The position numbers and the translations under genes are program-made. The notes beneath the pieces are model-generated. The model was not told where the DNA came from. It saw only the letters and a list, made by a program, of their open reading frames with translations, and ran no database searches. Source: JAUVKA01 sp964465145 (GTDB lineage: Bacteria > Bacteroidota > Bacteroidia > Bacteroidales > UBA12481). From it: DNA of 64,000 nucleotides. Location of the stretch: contig CAYXJR010000001.1 in assembly GCA_964465145.1 (NCBI GenBank), forward strand, positions 62,001-126,000. Direction: 5' to 3'. Shown here piece by piece: positions 1-8,826 of this stretch (the stretch's first letter is position 1; each line of letters opens with the position of its first letter).

Positions 1-39
1 TTCAACCAACCATTCTTTGTATTCTTTTGGTGCATCCAT
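1..39 (-). CDS. 5' end of a gene leaving the window, probably DUF1016/YhcG-like
   Basis: Only 13 codons are inside the window, beginning with ATG on the minus strand at 39 and reading MDAPKEYKEWLVE. The start MDAPKEYK and about 55 bp of upstream DNA match the 5' end of the decayed DUF1016 gene at 464-978, so I infer a second member of the same family next door. In DUF1016 (YhcG-type PDDEXK nuclease) proteins the first residues often read like xxYxxFxxxLK, which fits. The function cannot be confirmed from 13 residues. Confidence 0.45.
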   Translation of the reverse strand, partial: MDAPKEYKEWLVE

Positions 40-96
40 AAATTGTAGGTTTTATTTATATAGATGCAGATCAGGAGCCAAAATGGAAAATCGCGT
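20..96 (-). repeat. Shared upstream leader, copy 1
   Basis: This stretch covers the first codons and upstream region of the gene leaving the left edge. It aligns with 957-1030 over about 75 bp with few differences, and its upstream half also resembles 2702-2756. The most conserved part, read on the plus strand, is an ATATA(G/A)ATGC(A/G)GA block followed by AAATGGAAA. All three copies sit directly upstream of minus-strand genes, so a common promoter or operator is likely. Confidence 0.6.
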
Positions 97-103
97 AGGT
101 GCC

Positions 104-137
104 AGACCTGTCAGGTTTTCAAAGGCCTGACAGGTCT
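104..137. repeat. Perfect 12-bp inverted repeat (REP-like palindrome)
   Basis: AGACCTGTCAGG at 104-115 pairs with CCTGACAGGTCT at 126-137 around a 10-nt loop. I recall palindromes of this ACCTGTCAGG type as dispersed intergenic elements in Bacteroidota genomes. It has no T-tract, so a terminator role is not supported. Confidence 0.7.
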
Positions 138-360
138 AGCCTTCCATTCAAGGTTGTCGCAAATTGCTACCAGTCTAGGCGAGGCAAGTTAACTGGAAAT
201 AAAAGAAAGCTTAATCAAAGATATACGTGTGATGACAAATGAATTGCGGGTCGGCCAAAACAGAACAGCGGGCCGGCGGGGGCTTTTGAGCGAAGCGAAA
301 TCCCGAGAGCGCAGCGAATCGGGAGTGGGTGGAAGCTTTGTTCTGTTTTTGATTTTTGGG

Positions 361-388
361 CCACCTTTTTCATCAAGGAAAAAGGTGG
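361..388. repeat. 11-bp hairpin in the 40-463 intergenic region
   Basis: CCACCTTTTTC (361-371) pairs with GAAAAAGGTGG (378-388) around a 6-nt loop. Either strand could form it. It lies in a 420-bp stretch that also holds a CCCGA...TCGGG inverted repeat near 300-325 and a small TGGACT/AGTCCA palindrome at 404-417. I see no credible gene there: an open frame at 229-411 is GC-skewed low-complexity spacer. Confidence 0.5.
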
Positions 389-463
389 AAAGAATAAAAG
401 GATTGGACTAAAGTCCAGGCCATTAGGCTAGACTGTAGGGCCAGTAGATAAATCTAGTGGTAA

Positions 464-978
464 CTATAATATGCTCCTTAGCTCTCTTTCACTGTGCTTT
501 TCAGATAAACCAAGAAAATCGAAGGTGTAATGATCCTTGATAGCCAGGGTATTCTGATGCTGAAACTTATCAGCAGGCAAATCATCATAATTGGTTTGGT
601 TGAGCAAATACTTTTCGTAGGTTTTGTTTTCGATTTGGTGCTCCAATACTCTTGTTGTCCAACCAAATTCTCTAGTGGCAGTTATATAAAATTTGCGCTG
701 TGATTTGTTTTCACACTTTTTAAGAATCATAATATTATGACTCCATCCAATTTCTGGAATCAATGATTCCAGAAATATAACTCCCTGATATTCATTATAT
801 AATCGAACCATTAGCCATAGATTATAAGCTGAAAATCCATGTTCTAATGGGAACTCATGTTTTAAATCCCTGGAAAGATTTTCAACAACAGATTTTCCCC
901 ATCCCAACTCCTTTTGCTTATCCGAAATCATTTTCCCAATATCCCAATAAAGTCTTTGTATTCTTTCGGTGCATCAAT
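464..978 (-). pseudogene. DUF1016 (YhcG-type) N-terminal domain, decayed
   Basis: The clean open frame 464-931 (155 aa) carries the DUF1016 N-terminal signature: GWGKSVVENLSRDL, GFSAYNLWLMVRLY, GWSHNIMIL, TREFGWTTRVLEHQI and a final DFLGLSE. The homologous frame continues upstream of its ATG through LYWDIGK until a TGA. In another frame the 5' end MDAPKEYK matches the gene at 1-39, but its start codon has become ATT (976-978). About 30 codons between EYKDF and LYWDIGK seem to be missing. The 3' end stops at SERELRSIL, just before the PDDEXK nuclease domain. The family is linked to restriction-modification, retron-like and conflict loci. This copy has no nuclease domain and is probably inactive. 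Confidence 0.75.
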
Positions 979-1030
979 AAATAGTAGTTTTAATAATATA
1001 GATGCAGAAATGGCCTTGAAATGGAAAATG
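957..1030 (-). repeat. Shared upstream leader, copy 2
   Basis: It is aligned to copy 1 at 20-96 with scattered substitutions and two small gaps. The start codon equivalent to ATG at 37-39 is ATT here. It lies directly upstream of the DUF1016 remnant. The remaining sequence up to 1078 holds no gene. Confidence 0.6.
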
Positions 1031-1078
1031 CTTTTTTGGAAAAGCCAGGGGTCGGACCGAAGCCGACCCCTGGCAAGT

Positions 1079-2122
1079 TTAATCCCTATTCCCTAATTCC
1101 CCAATAATATCCATCATCACCAGTACATTCTCCAGCGGGGTTTCGGGGAGGATATAGTCATGGGAGGCGCCGGCGATGAATCCCCCGCCGGGCTTCATGA
1201 TCCGGATGGTTTCAATCGTTTTCTGTCTGACTTGTTCAGGCGTGCCTTCGATAAGGACCTTTTGTGAGTCAATGCAGCCATTGAAAACAATCTCTTTGCC
1301 GTATTTCTTTTTGAGGGTAGCCAGGTCCATCCCCCTGCAAGAAGGCTGGATGGCATGAAGGCCGTCGATACCGCATTCTATCAGGGCGGGGATCAGCTCT
1401 GCAAAACCCCCGCAGCAGTGAAGCATTATCTTCGATTCATATGAATGGGCCAGGCATGCCAGCTTTTTGAATTTCGGGAATAAGTATTCCCTGAAAAGAT
1501 CTTCCCCTATCAGCGCACCCTGGTTTGAACCGAGGTCATTCCCGAAAAACAATATATCGATAAGGTCGCCCGCTTCAGCGAAAATCCTCTCATTGGCAGC
1601 AAAATAGAAATCGAAAACCTTATCCATCAGAGTATGCACCCATTTTGGATCGGTGTACATCCGAGTCAAAAGATTCTCCATCCCTGCCAGGTCGATCGCA
1701 TCATGCCAGAAAGGCGACCAGTCGCCACCCAGTATCGCGTACTCATTGGCATAGGGGGTAATTCCTTTTCGTAGATTACTGACATCAACCTTAGCAGGGT
1801 CGGGCCAGGGATAGGCTGTGATCCCGTCCAAACCTGCTTCGGACAGAGGATGGTTAAGCGCCATGCCAACTCCCACTCCAGCCCGTAAAATACCAAATGG
1901 AGATACTGATGAATCACCGAAAGTCGCAGTACCGATATGATCAATAAAAGGTGCCTTAATCCAGCGAAAATCATCACCCAGGCGCTGCCTGAAGCCCTCA
2001 TCATCCAATCCCAGCTGCTTTTTACCTGCTTCCCAGAACTCAGGCGAAGTACCGCACCAGCGTGGCACCCGGTCAGGTTCGATAAAATCAAAGGAAATTA
2101 ATACCCGTTCTTTGGAGGTCAT
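1079..2122 (-). CDS. Uroporphyrinogen decarboxylase (UroD)-family protein
   Basis: The protein (about 347 aa) has the UroD/corrinoid-methyltransferase TIM-barrel fold signature: an MTSKERVL start, PDRVPRWCG, a GNDLGSNQG segment after strand 5, and an LHCCGG motif that in methyltransferase-type members supplies a zinc-binding His-x-Cys. No haem genes are nearby, so it more likely belongs to the MtaA/CmuA-like or uncharacterised branch seen in Bacteroidota carbohydrate loci than to haem synthesis. An upstream ATG at 2149 adds nine residues, but MTSKERVL at 2122 matches the usual family start. A second family member lies at 48913-49974. The substrate is unknown. Confidence 0.85.
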   Translation of the reverse strand: MTSKERVLISFDFIEPDRVPRWCGTSPEFWEAGKKQLGLDDEGFRQRLGDDFRWIKAPFIDHIGTATFGDSSVSPFGILRAGVGVGMALNHPLSEAGLDGITAYPWPDPAKVDVSNLRKGITPYANEYAILGGDWSPFWHDAIDLAGMENLLTRMYTDPKWVHTLMDKVFDFYFAANERIFAEAGDLIDILFFGNDLGSNQGALIGEDLFREYLFPKFKKLACLAHSYESKIMLHCCGGFAELIPALIECGIDGLHAIQPSCRGMDLATLKKKYGKEIVFNGCIDSQKVLIEGTPEQVRQKTIETIRIMKPGGGFIAGASHDYILPETPLENVLVMMDIIGELGNRD

Positions 2123-2178
2123 GATAACTGGTAAAATAGAATCACCCAAATTTATTCAGATTTCAGCCCTTTTCAAAT

Positions 2179-2700
2179 CTATTTTTCCTTGTTGATTTTA
2201 TATCCTATCATTCTTCTTGGCTCATTTTTCTTTCCCAGTAGTCGCTTGATAGTTTCAAAAACAAACCTGAACTTTCCATCATAATTTCTTTCCAATTCCT
2301 CAATTTTCCTTCTCAGCTGAGCATTGGATTCCATCATTTTCCTGAGCTTGACAAATGTCCTCATAATCGCAATATTTACTTCAATTGCTTTAGGAGATCT
2401 GAGTACAGATGATAACATAGCAACTCCTTGTTCAGTGAACGCAAATGGAGGAGAAGGTGAAAATTTAAGATCCTTTAGCTTATCACAAATTGTGATAAGC
2501 TCTTGCCACTCCTTTTTGCCTAACCGAATTAAAAAGTCATCGGGAAACCTTTCGATATTCCTGCGGACTTGCTGTTTTAATACTCTGGTTTCAAGACCAT
2601 AAAGCTGCGCAAGATGAAAATCCAAAATAACTTTCCGGCCCCGGATTAGGAGTATGGCCCTGTCAATTTGTTCTTCTGGGATTAATGATGATTTTCCCAT
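2179..2700 (-). CDS. ORF6N domain-containing DNA-binding protein
   Basis: The N-terminal half contains the ORF6N signature: IRGRKVILDFHLAQLYGLET, LKQQVRRNIERFPDDFLIRL and FAFTEQGVAMLSSVLRS. This is the KilA-N/ORF6N module of phage and mobile-element proteins thought to bind DNA. The C-terminal half (about residues 118-150) is predicted coiled coil (LRRKIEELERNYDGKF). At 173 aa it is the usual length for stand-alone Bacteroidota members. Its upstream region shares the leader found before the DUF1016-like genes, suggesting the three are co-regulated. It may be a regulator or an antirepressor-like protein. Confidence 0.85.
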   Translation of the reverse strand: MGKSSLIPEEQIDRAILLIRGRKVILDFHLAQLYGLETRVLKQQVRRNIERFPDDFLIRLGKKEWQELITICDKLKDLKFSPSPPFAFTEQGVAMLSSVLRSPKAIEVNIAIMRTFVKLRKMMESNAQLRRKIEELERNYDGKFRFVFETIKRLLGKKNEPRRMIGYKINKEK

Positions 2701-2701
2701 A

Positions 2702-2756
2702 TTGATTATCGATATTTATAATATAAATGCGGATCATCGGATAAAATGGAAATATT
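2702..2756 (-). repeat. Shared upstream leader, copy 3
   Basis: This is a diverged third copy, before the ORF6N gene. On the plus strand it keeps the ATATAAATGCGGATCA block and AAAATGGAAA, in the same order and spacing as copy 1. Promoter activity is inferred from position only. Confidence 0.45.
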
Positions 2757-2801
2757 TCGAAAATTTATTCGGAAATTTAACCGATACAAACTCAACCAGC
2801 C

Positions 2802-3068
2802 ATGAAACTTAAACTTTTCAACATCTCTATTATCTCTGTCATGATAATTATCTCACTGGGACTATCCAGCTGCCAGGATCAGCAGGCGGCTGCAGGCGAA
2901 AGAAACCTGGCCCTGCTTGCCGTGGCAGACGGATCCATGAATTTTGGCGGCTATTTGGCCGGCCTGAATGACCGCCTCACTCCAACCGATTCCCTACCAT
3001 GGAGCTCATCAGCGGACAATTTAATACAACCAGTTTTGATGAGGTTTCAACAAACCAGCTGCGTGTAG
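2802..3068 (+). pseudogene. Detached 5' end of the GH127 gene
   Basis: The frame starts with a lipoprotein signal peptide (MKLKLFNISIISVMIIISLG, lipobox LSSC at about residues 21-24) and continues through LNDRLTPTDSLPW. The rest of this frame is nonsense. The GH127 body is open in another frame from 2972 on, with overlap around 2999-3068. The join is therefore a frameshift, probably with loss of about 30 codons of the linking domain, unless the base order here is a sequencing error. Confidence 0.65.
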
Positions 3069-5308
3069 TCGTTGACTCGGCCAGGATGTTTGCGGCCTCT
3101 GTTATGGAATGGAAAGTGATACAGGCACCGGGATCAGCCAATGTACCGCCGGTAGTCACGGCGGGTATTGACAGGGATGTGATGGTGGGTGGTAATACTT
3201 ACCTGTTAGGATCAGTAAAGAGCATGACAACACCTGTCAGTCCAAATTGGATCAAAAAATCAGGCCCGGGAAAAGTGATGTTCGAAAATGCCAACTCCCT
3301 GGAAGCAAAAGCCAGCTTCTCTGAACCGGGGGAATATGTCCTGGCATTAACTGCAAAAGAGGGCCGGTTAAAATCGTCCTCCACACTGAAAGTATGGGTT
3401 CACGATCCGCCACCCGCCAAACGGCTGGATGTAGTATATACAAAACACTACTCGATAGATAACCCTCTCTGGAACGACAGGGCAAAAGCGATAATTACCG
3501 AATGGATCCCCTGGTGTATCAGCCAGATTGAACGCACCGATCTTACCGAGGGCCAGGGCGGGCTTGATAATTTTATCGAAGCAGCCAAGGCACTGCACGG
3601 TGAACCGCATGGACGGCAGCAGGGTTATGTTTTCTCCAATGCATGGGTGCACCAGACCATCGAATCGATGTGTATTGCACTGATGGTTGATCCACAAGGC
3701 GACCAGGAGATAATAGCTGCCCAGGAGAAAATGAAGGAAACCATTGAAAAGTGGATCCCGATAATCCTGGCAGCCCAGGAGCCCGATGGATACCTCCAGA
3801 CAGCCTACACCCTGCGCGACACCACCCGTTGGAAAGACAGATGGGAAGAGCGTAACCGTGGGTCACATGAGGGCTATGTAGCCGGCTATTTTATCGAATC
3901 TGCAATAAACCACTATACCCTTACCGAAGGTTCGGATACTCGTTTGTATGATGCGGCCAAGAAGCTTGCCGACTGCTGGGTTGACAATATCGGACCGGGA
4001 AAGAAGGCATGGTACGACGGCCACCAGGAGATGGAGCAGGCCCTGGTAAGGTTCGGCCGTTTTGTGAACGATATGGAAGGCAAGGGCCGGGGCGATAGTT
4101 ATGTTGCTCTGGCAAAGTTCCTGCTGGATAACCGCGGCGGGGGTAGCAAATACGACCAGAGCCACCTGCCGGTACAAGAGCAGTACGAGGCTGTGGGACA
4201 TGCAGTAAGGGCGGTTTACAACTATTCAGCTATGGCCGACGTGGCTGCAGAAACAGGGGATACCGATTATCAGAGCGCAGTAATGTCGCTATGGAATAAC
4301 ATGGTGAACAAAAAATATTACCTTACCGGAGGTGTGGGCAGCGGAGAAACATCTGAGGGATTCGGGCCCAATTATTCACTTCGAAATAATGCTTATGCCG
4401 AGTCCTGTTCAAGCTGTGGATTGATATTCTTCCAGTACAAAATGAACCTGGCCTACCACGATGCCAAATATGCCGATCTTTATGAGGAGACTATGTACAA
4501 TGCGCTCCTGGGCTCACTGGACCTTGAGGGGGAACACTTTTACTATACCAATCCACTCAATTCAAGCCGCCCGCGGGATGCCTGGCATGTCTGCCCCTGC
4601 TGTGTGGGTAATATCCCCAGGACCTTGCTTATGATCCCCACCTGGACCTACGTAAAGGGGGATGAGGGGGTATATGTCAACCTTTTCATAGGAAGTACCA
4701 TTCAGGTGGAAGGAATTGCCGGAACAAAGGTTGAGATGGTTCAGCAGACAGATTATCCATGGAAAGGGGATGTTTCGATTACTGTAAATCCAGAAGAGGA
4801 GAAAGCTTTTACAATATTTGTGCGTGTTCCCAACCGCCATACCAGCTTGCTGTACACCGCAGTTCCTGAAGTCAGCGGGCTCAAATCCCTGTCGGTTAAT
4901 GGTGATGAGGTTGAAATAAACATCGAGAAGGGCTACGTGTCTATTCACCGGACCTGGAAGAAAGGCGACCAGATCAAGCTGGAAATACCGATGGAAATTC
5001 AGCGAATAACGGCCAGTAATCTTATTGAAGCCGACAGGGGAAAGGTTGCACTCCGTTATGGCCCGCTGATCTACAATGTGGAACTGGTCGACCAGGCAGA
5101 TATAAGTCAGGGCATTAGTCCTGAACAACTTAGCCTGAAATGGCGGCCAGACCTTTTACACGGGGTGATGGTAATAAAGGGTAAATGGGCCGATGGATCA
5201 GATCTTACTGCCATCCCTTACTGGACAAGAAATAACAGGCTGGATCAGGCTGATCCTGAGGTGAGGAACGGATCGGTGGTGTGGATTGGTGGATCAGGAG
5301 ATCGGTAG
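2999..5308 (+). CDS. Glycoside hydrolase family 127 (beta-L-arabinofuranosidase-like), 5' end broken
   Basis: The frame (up to 769 aa) contains the DUF1680/GH127 catalytic barrel. The cysteine-zinc site known from the family is intact: E468 and C470 in AESCSSC, and C534/C535 in HVCPCCVGN, the first of the last pair being the expected nucleophile. Before the barrel, about residues 1-130 form beta-rich modules (an F5/8-like end and an Ig-like PPVVTAGID module). The signal peptide is in a different frame at 2802, so the ATG at 2999 is unlikely to give an exported protein. The last codons (GGSGDR) lie inside an octamer array. The family removes beta-linked L-arabinofuranose or related sugars. Confidence 0.8.
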   Translation: MELISGQFNTTSFDEVSTNQLRVVVDSARMFAASVMEWKVIQAPGSANVPPVVTAGIDRDVMVGGNTYLLGSVKSMTTPVSPNWIKKSGPGKVMFENANSLEAKASFSEPGEYVLALTAKEGRLKSSSTLKVWVHDPPPAKRLDVVYTKHYSIDNPLWNDRAKAIITEWIPWCISQIERTDLTEGQGGLDNFIEAAKALHGEPHGRQQGYVFSNAWVHQTIESMCIALMVDPQGDQEIIAAQEKMKETIEKWIPIILAAQEPDGYLQTAYTLRDTTRWKDRWEERNRGSHEGYVAGYFIESAINHYTLTEGSDTRLYDAAKKLADCWVDNIGPGKKAWYDGHQEMEQALVRFGRFVNDMEGKGRGDSYVALAKFLLDNRGGGSKYDQSHLPVQEQYEAVGHAVRAVYNYSAMADVAAETGDTDYQSAVMSLWNNMVNKKYYLTGGVGSGETSEGFGPNYSLRNNAYAESCSSCGLIFFQYKMNLAYHDAKYADLYEETMYNALLGSLDLEGEHFYYTNPLNSSRPRDAWHVCPCCVGNIPRTLLMIPTWTYVKGDEGVYVNLFIGSTIQVEGIAGTKVEMVQQTDYPWKGDVSITVNPEEEKAFTIFVRVPNRHTSLLYTAVPEVSGLKSLSVNGDEVEINIEKGYVSIHRTWKKGDQIKLEIPMEIQRITASNLIEADRGKVALRYGPLIYNVELVDQADISQGISPEQLSLKWRPDLLHGVMVIKGKWADGSDLTAIPYWTRNNRLDQADPEVRNGSVVWIGGSGDR

Positions 5309-5412
5309 ACCAGTGGATCAGGAAAGGAATTTGTAAATATATTGTAGGGACAGGCCTTGTGCCTGTCCTTGACAGAATTAGTAGATTGGCGGATCTATAG
5401 ATTGGTGGATTG
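5281..5412. repeat. Two octamer arrays flanking a hairpin
   Basis: Five 8-bp units of the GTGGATCA type run 5281-5320 and include the GH127 stop codon. Four more (GTAGATTG, GCGGATCT, ATAGATTG, GTGGATTG) run 5381-5412. Between them an 8-bp stem, GGACAGGC (5348-5355) with GCCTGTCC (5361-5368), belongs to the GTAGGGACRGG palindrome family also seen at 27108 and 42334. Confidence 0.7.
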
Positions 5413-5429
5413 GTAATAATCTCAAGGCC

Positions 5430-6683
5430 ATGATTGGAAGCAGGACATTTGTTGTATGCAATATATTAATTCTGGGCCTTTCCGGATGCTTTGACAAGCC
5501 GGGAAGGAGCGATCCAAGCAATGCAATTGAAAATCCGGTAGTTAACTGGCAGGCTCAACCCGATTCATCAAGAATCGATCTGGGGTTTCCTGTTCTGGAG
5601 GTTGAAACCACCATGCTTCTTGAGCCCGATGGCCAGACCGAAGGAATCGGCACCTATTCCCATCACAGCCATATCAAATGGTGGAAACGGATGCTGGTTG
5701 CCACATGGAGCAATGCCCCCAGGGATGAGGATTCACCGGGACAGAGAGTATTGTTACGCCGGTCGGCCGACAGAGGGAAAACCTGGACACCGGTTGTCGA
5801 GGCCTTTCCTCCATTGCCGGACAGAGTTTTGAAAAACGGCGATACCATTTTCAGCAAAAGGTCGGACGGAGTGACCATGAATGCCAACGGTTATGCTGTT
5901 GTGGAAGGCCGCCTCTACCTTATCGCCGAATGTTTATACCTGCCCGGACAGAAAGGCCTGGGAAGACTGGCCCGGGAGATGAAGAAGGATGGTACGCTAG
6001 GCCCCGTATTCTGGCTTTATGAAGATCCGGTAATCACTACAATTGAAGGGGAGCCATTTTACGCACTTATCAGGGATGAACTTTACAGGGATCTGGCCGG
6101 TGAAATCAATTCATATCTTGAGAGGCCAGAGGTATATCCCTCCTGGGAGTTCCTGAATTATTCCACACGGCCGATAGCAGAAGACGGGCATGTAATGTGC
6201 GAGCCCACCTATGGATGGCAGCTTGCGGATGGCACCTGGATGAGGCTTTACCGCGATCTTAGCAGGAGCGGATATAATTATTCATCCTTCAGTAAGGATG
6301 ATGGTAAGACCTGGTCGGTCCCGGCAAGGACCAATTTCCCTGATGCCCCGGCACGTTCCAATGCCGGAGTGCTTCCTGACGGCACAGTATATGTGATCAG
6401 CAATATCAGAAATACGGGCAACATGAAAGGGCCTTTATTTCCCAGGGATCCCCTGTCAATATCACTTTCTGATGACGGCCTGAATTTCACCCGGGTAATG
6501 ATAATCAGTTGCGGAGCAAAGCCGGCACGGTTCGCGGGAAGATTTAAGGATACCGGATTCGAATATCCTTCATCAGTGGTAACCGGGAAGGAATTGTTTA
6601 TAATGTATTCCGTTAATAAGGAAGATATCCGGGTTTCAAAAATCCGTATCAGGAATTTATCCGGCAATGCCCCTGATAATTAA
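5430..6683 (+). CDS. Sialidase-like BNR-repeat lipoprotein
   Basis: A short signal peptide ends in a lipobox (LGLSGC). The 417-aa protein shows at least two Asp-box motifs (SADRGKTW near residue 113 and SKDDGKTW near residue 292) typical of six-bladed sialidase/neuraminidase folds. Many Bacteroidota proteins with this fold are not true sialidases, and I could not place the canonical arginine triad, so the substrate is open. It follows GH127 on the same strand and is convergent with the GH172 gene, the two stop codons being 2 bp apart. It probably acts on host or plant glycans at the outer membrane. Confidence 0.7.
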   Translation: MIGSRTFVVCNILILGLSGCFDKPGRSDPSNAIENPVVNWQAQPDSSRIDLGFPVLEVETTMLLEPDGQTEGIGTYSHHSHIKWWKRMLVATWSNAPRDEDSPGQRVLLRRSADRGKTWTPVVEAFPPLPDRVLKNGDTIFSKRSDGVTMNANGYAVVEGRLYLIAECLYLPGQKGLGRLAREMKKDGTLGPVFWLYEDPVITTIEGEPFYALIRDELYRDLAGEINSYLERPEVYPSWEFLNYSTRPIAEDGHVMCEPTYGWQLADGTWMRLYRDLSRSGYNYSSFSKDDGKTWSVPARTNFPDAPARSNAGVLPDGTVYVISNIRNTGNMKGPLFPRDPLSISLSDDGLNFTRVMIISCGAKPARFAGRFKDTGFEYPSSVVTGKELFIMYSVNKEDIRVSKIRIRNLSGNAPDN

Positions 6684-6685
6684 AA

Positions 6686-7885
6686 TTACGATCCTTTGTG
6701 ATTTGACGGATGCAGCATATATTTCTGCCGGTCCTCCACCTTCGGCAAGGGTTGTTGCTTAAAGCTTCCGGGCTTATCCGAATACCAGTAAAAAACAGTT
6801 GCATAATCCACCCAACAGCCTCCTGCATCAACATGTTCAGGCCACTCGGGCCGCTGCGTAAAAAACGTTTCCTGGCTCCAGTTGATCGACCATTTTACCG
6901 ACTTACTGAAACGGATCGGCATATGGTCATGAAACCGGTATATTGAAAGCTGGTTAAGGGTTGAATCCACGTAGCAATATTTCTCAACAAAAGGCATACC
7001 AGCCCTGAGCCCGGCAAATTCTTCAATAAATCCCCAGCTGAAAGTGAACGAATCCTCTGTTCCCAGATAGTCGAGCTTTCTCTCCTGGCCATCAATATCA
7101 ACTTCATTATTGCCTTCCATAACAGTGCCGAAATCCCTGAAATACTTATCATCGGTAATTACACTAAACTGCCGCCCGATTATATGTCCCTTTCCCTCAG
7201 TTTCAAAAAAAGTTTCTTTTGTGTCCTTTGTCAGCTGAAAGGATTTTCTGGAATATGCAGCATGAAAATATCCGAGCCCCTCGTCCCAGCGCAGCAGGCT
7301 TTCCCATTCTACATAACTGTAGTTCATGGCATCCTTGTCTGTATCATTTCTGAGGATCACCCTGGCCCGTGACTTAAAAGGCATGGTGAAGTAACAATTA
7401 TAGCTCCAAGGGGCGCATTCTATCAACATCGCACTGAAATTCATGCTTTTACCATTACAACCATCGCCAAAAAAATCAGCCAGGGGGCATTGTACGGCCG
7501 GTTTTGTGGCATCATCAAACCAAATCTCAAGGACAATACCCCTCGAAAATAGTTCCTCGGGTTTATGCCGTGTTGTATGAATATGCTTGATTACACCCGG
7601 GCCCTGCAGGTCGGCAATAACTATGGATGTATGAGCATCCAGTGATTCCAGATCTTTATACCTGTCGTACTTCCAGCCCCCGTTAGTAAAACCCGTGGAT
7701 ACATCAGTGCGGATACGTGCTGTTTCAAACCTTTTATCCTGACTGTAAAGATCCCCGGTTGATAAAAGAACAAATGAAAAAATCAGAGCCCGCCCCAACT
7801 GCTTATTAGCCATGGATGAAAGGCCTGCTGATAAATTACTGCCTGGGTTAAGTATTTTCATCATAACACTTGCTGTTTTATTCAA
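6686..7885 (-). CDS. DUF2961 / glycoside hydrolase family 172 protein
   Basis: The protein shows the DUF2961 hallmarks: LQGPGVIKHIHTT, IWFDDATKPAVQCPLADFFG and APWSYNCYFTMPFKSRARV. GH172 members include difructose-anhydride synthase/hydrolase and alpha-D-fructofuranosidase or arabinofuranosidase activities. The 399-aa length fits the family. A Sec signal peptide is best read from the internal Met at about residue 25 (MANKQLGRALIFSFVLLSTG), so translation may begin near 7813 rather than 7885. It is on the opposite strand from its glycan-gene neighbours. The substrate is not predictable from the sequence alone. Confidence 0.85.
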   Translation of the reverse strand: MNKTASVMMKILNPGSNLSAGLSSMANKQLGRALIFSFVLLSTGDLYSQDKRFETARIRTDVSTGFTNGGWKYDRYKDLESLDAHTSIVIADLQGPGVIKHIHTTRHKPEELFSRGIVLEIWFDDATKPAVQCPLADFFGDGCNGKSMNFSAMLIECAPWSYNCYFTMPFKSRARVILRNDTDKDAMNYSYVEWESLLRWDEGLGYFHAAYSRKSFQLTKDTKETFFETEGKGHIIGRQFSVITDDKYFRDFGTVMEGNNEVDIDGQERKLDYLGTEDSFTFSWGFIEEFAGLRAGMPFVEKYCYVDSTLNQLSIYRFHDHMPIRFSKSVKWSINWSQETFFTQRPEWPEHVDAGGCWVDYATVFYWYSDKPGSFKQQPLPKVEDRQKYMLHPSNHKGS

Positions 7886-8058
7886 ATTTAATCATTATTG
7901 GCTTCAATTTTTCTGCCTGAGAAGGGAAATTTTTTTCACTATCCTTTTAACATTTTTTAATTAATGGATTCCCCACATATTGCATAATTTCGACTGTTTA
8001 TAAATAATGATTTTATAGCTTCATTTTAAAGGATAATAAGTGCTTTCAAAAGCTGGAT

Positions 8059-8826
8059 ATGCCAGCTATAGAAACTGCCGGTTTAATGGGAGAAACTTTT
8101 ATTACTCTGCTTTTCAAGGTTCTGGTATTTACCACCTTGATACCTGTGGTGGGATACTCCCAGGCACTTGTAAAACCTATTTCATCAAAGCAGGTTTTTG
8201 ATCAATTCGATAAACTTTACCAGGTTGATGCAAGATTGGTGAATGGAGATTTCTATCAGACTCCCCTCATGAGTGAAGCAAGCGGCCATCCTTATTTTTT
8301 AGATTCCGACTGGAAAACAGGATCTGTTTCCCTCGAAGGGATAGTATTTGACAGCCTGCTATTAAGATACGACATCAGCTCTAATCAGCTGATTATGAAT
8401 ACGGTTAACATTACTAATTCTTATCTTCAACTTGTGCTCAAAAAAGACCGTATACAATATTTCACATTGGATAAAAATCTTTTTCAGCCCTTCCCGGTCG
8501 ATGACCCGGTGACAGGGCTCCGTTTTTGTCAGATCCTTGCTGAAGGTCAGATTGATTTTCTTTTGACGAAATCCAAAAGTCTGAAAGTCGAGCCTGGCGG
8601 ATTTACCGACTTCAAATATCAGAGCTTGCGTCACAGAATTCTGCGAATAAATGCTGAGTTAATACCATATAAGGGGCGGCACACACTTTTTAAGCAGTAC
8701 CCTGACCTGAAACCCATGTTGCGTGATAAGCTTAAAAAGGGCCATCTGTTATTCCGGAGAATGAGCCAGGATAATCACATTGAACTTATCCAATATTGCA
8801 ATAGCCTTTTAGCCGGCAAGTCATGA
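8059..8826 (+). CDS. Unknown secreted protein, first gene of a TonB-receptor operon
   Basis: I do not recognise a family. The protein (255 aa from the first ATG) has a hydrophobic segment ending in GYSQA that looks like a Sec signal peptide; MGETFITLLF, nine codons in (8086), may be the true start. The remainder is beta-rich and soluble. Its stop overlaps the TonB-receptor start (ATGA), so the two are translationally coupled, suggesting a periplasmic or surface accessory to the receptor. A possible sigma-ABfr-like -7 element (TAATTTCG) lies near 7985. Confidence 0.6.
   Translation: MPAIETAGLMGETFITLLFKVLVFTTLIPVVGYSQALVKPISSKQVFDQFDKLYQVDARLVNGDFYQTPLMSEASGHPYFLDSDWKTGSVSLEGIVFDSLLLRYDISSNQLIMNTVNITNSYLQLVLKKDRIQYFTLDKNLFQPFPVDDPVTGLRFCQILAEGQIDFLLTKSKSLKVEPGGFTDFKYQSLRHRILRINAELIPYKGRHTLFKQYPDLKPMLRDKLKKGHLLFRRMSQDNHIELIQYCNSLLAGKS

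Noticed and set aside
229..411. Open frame of 60 codons near the left edge
   Set aside because: It crosses several palindromes and low-complexity spacer, has no family resemblance and no start context; it is intergenic.
1079..2122. HemE for haem biosynthesis
   Set aside because: No haem genes are nearby, the HCCG motif is methyltransferase-like, and the window has a second such gene beside glycan genes.
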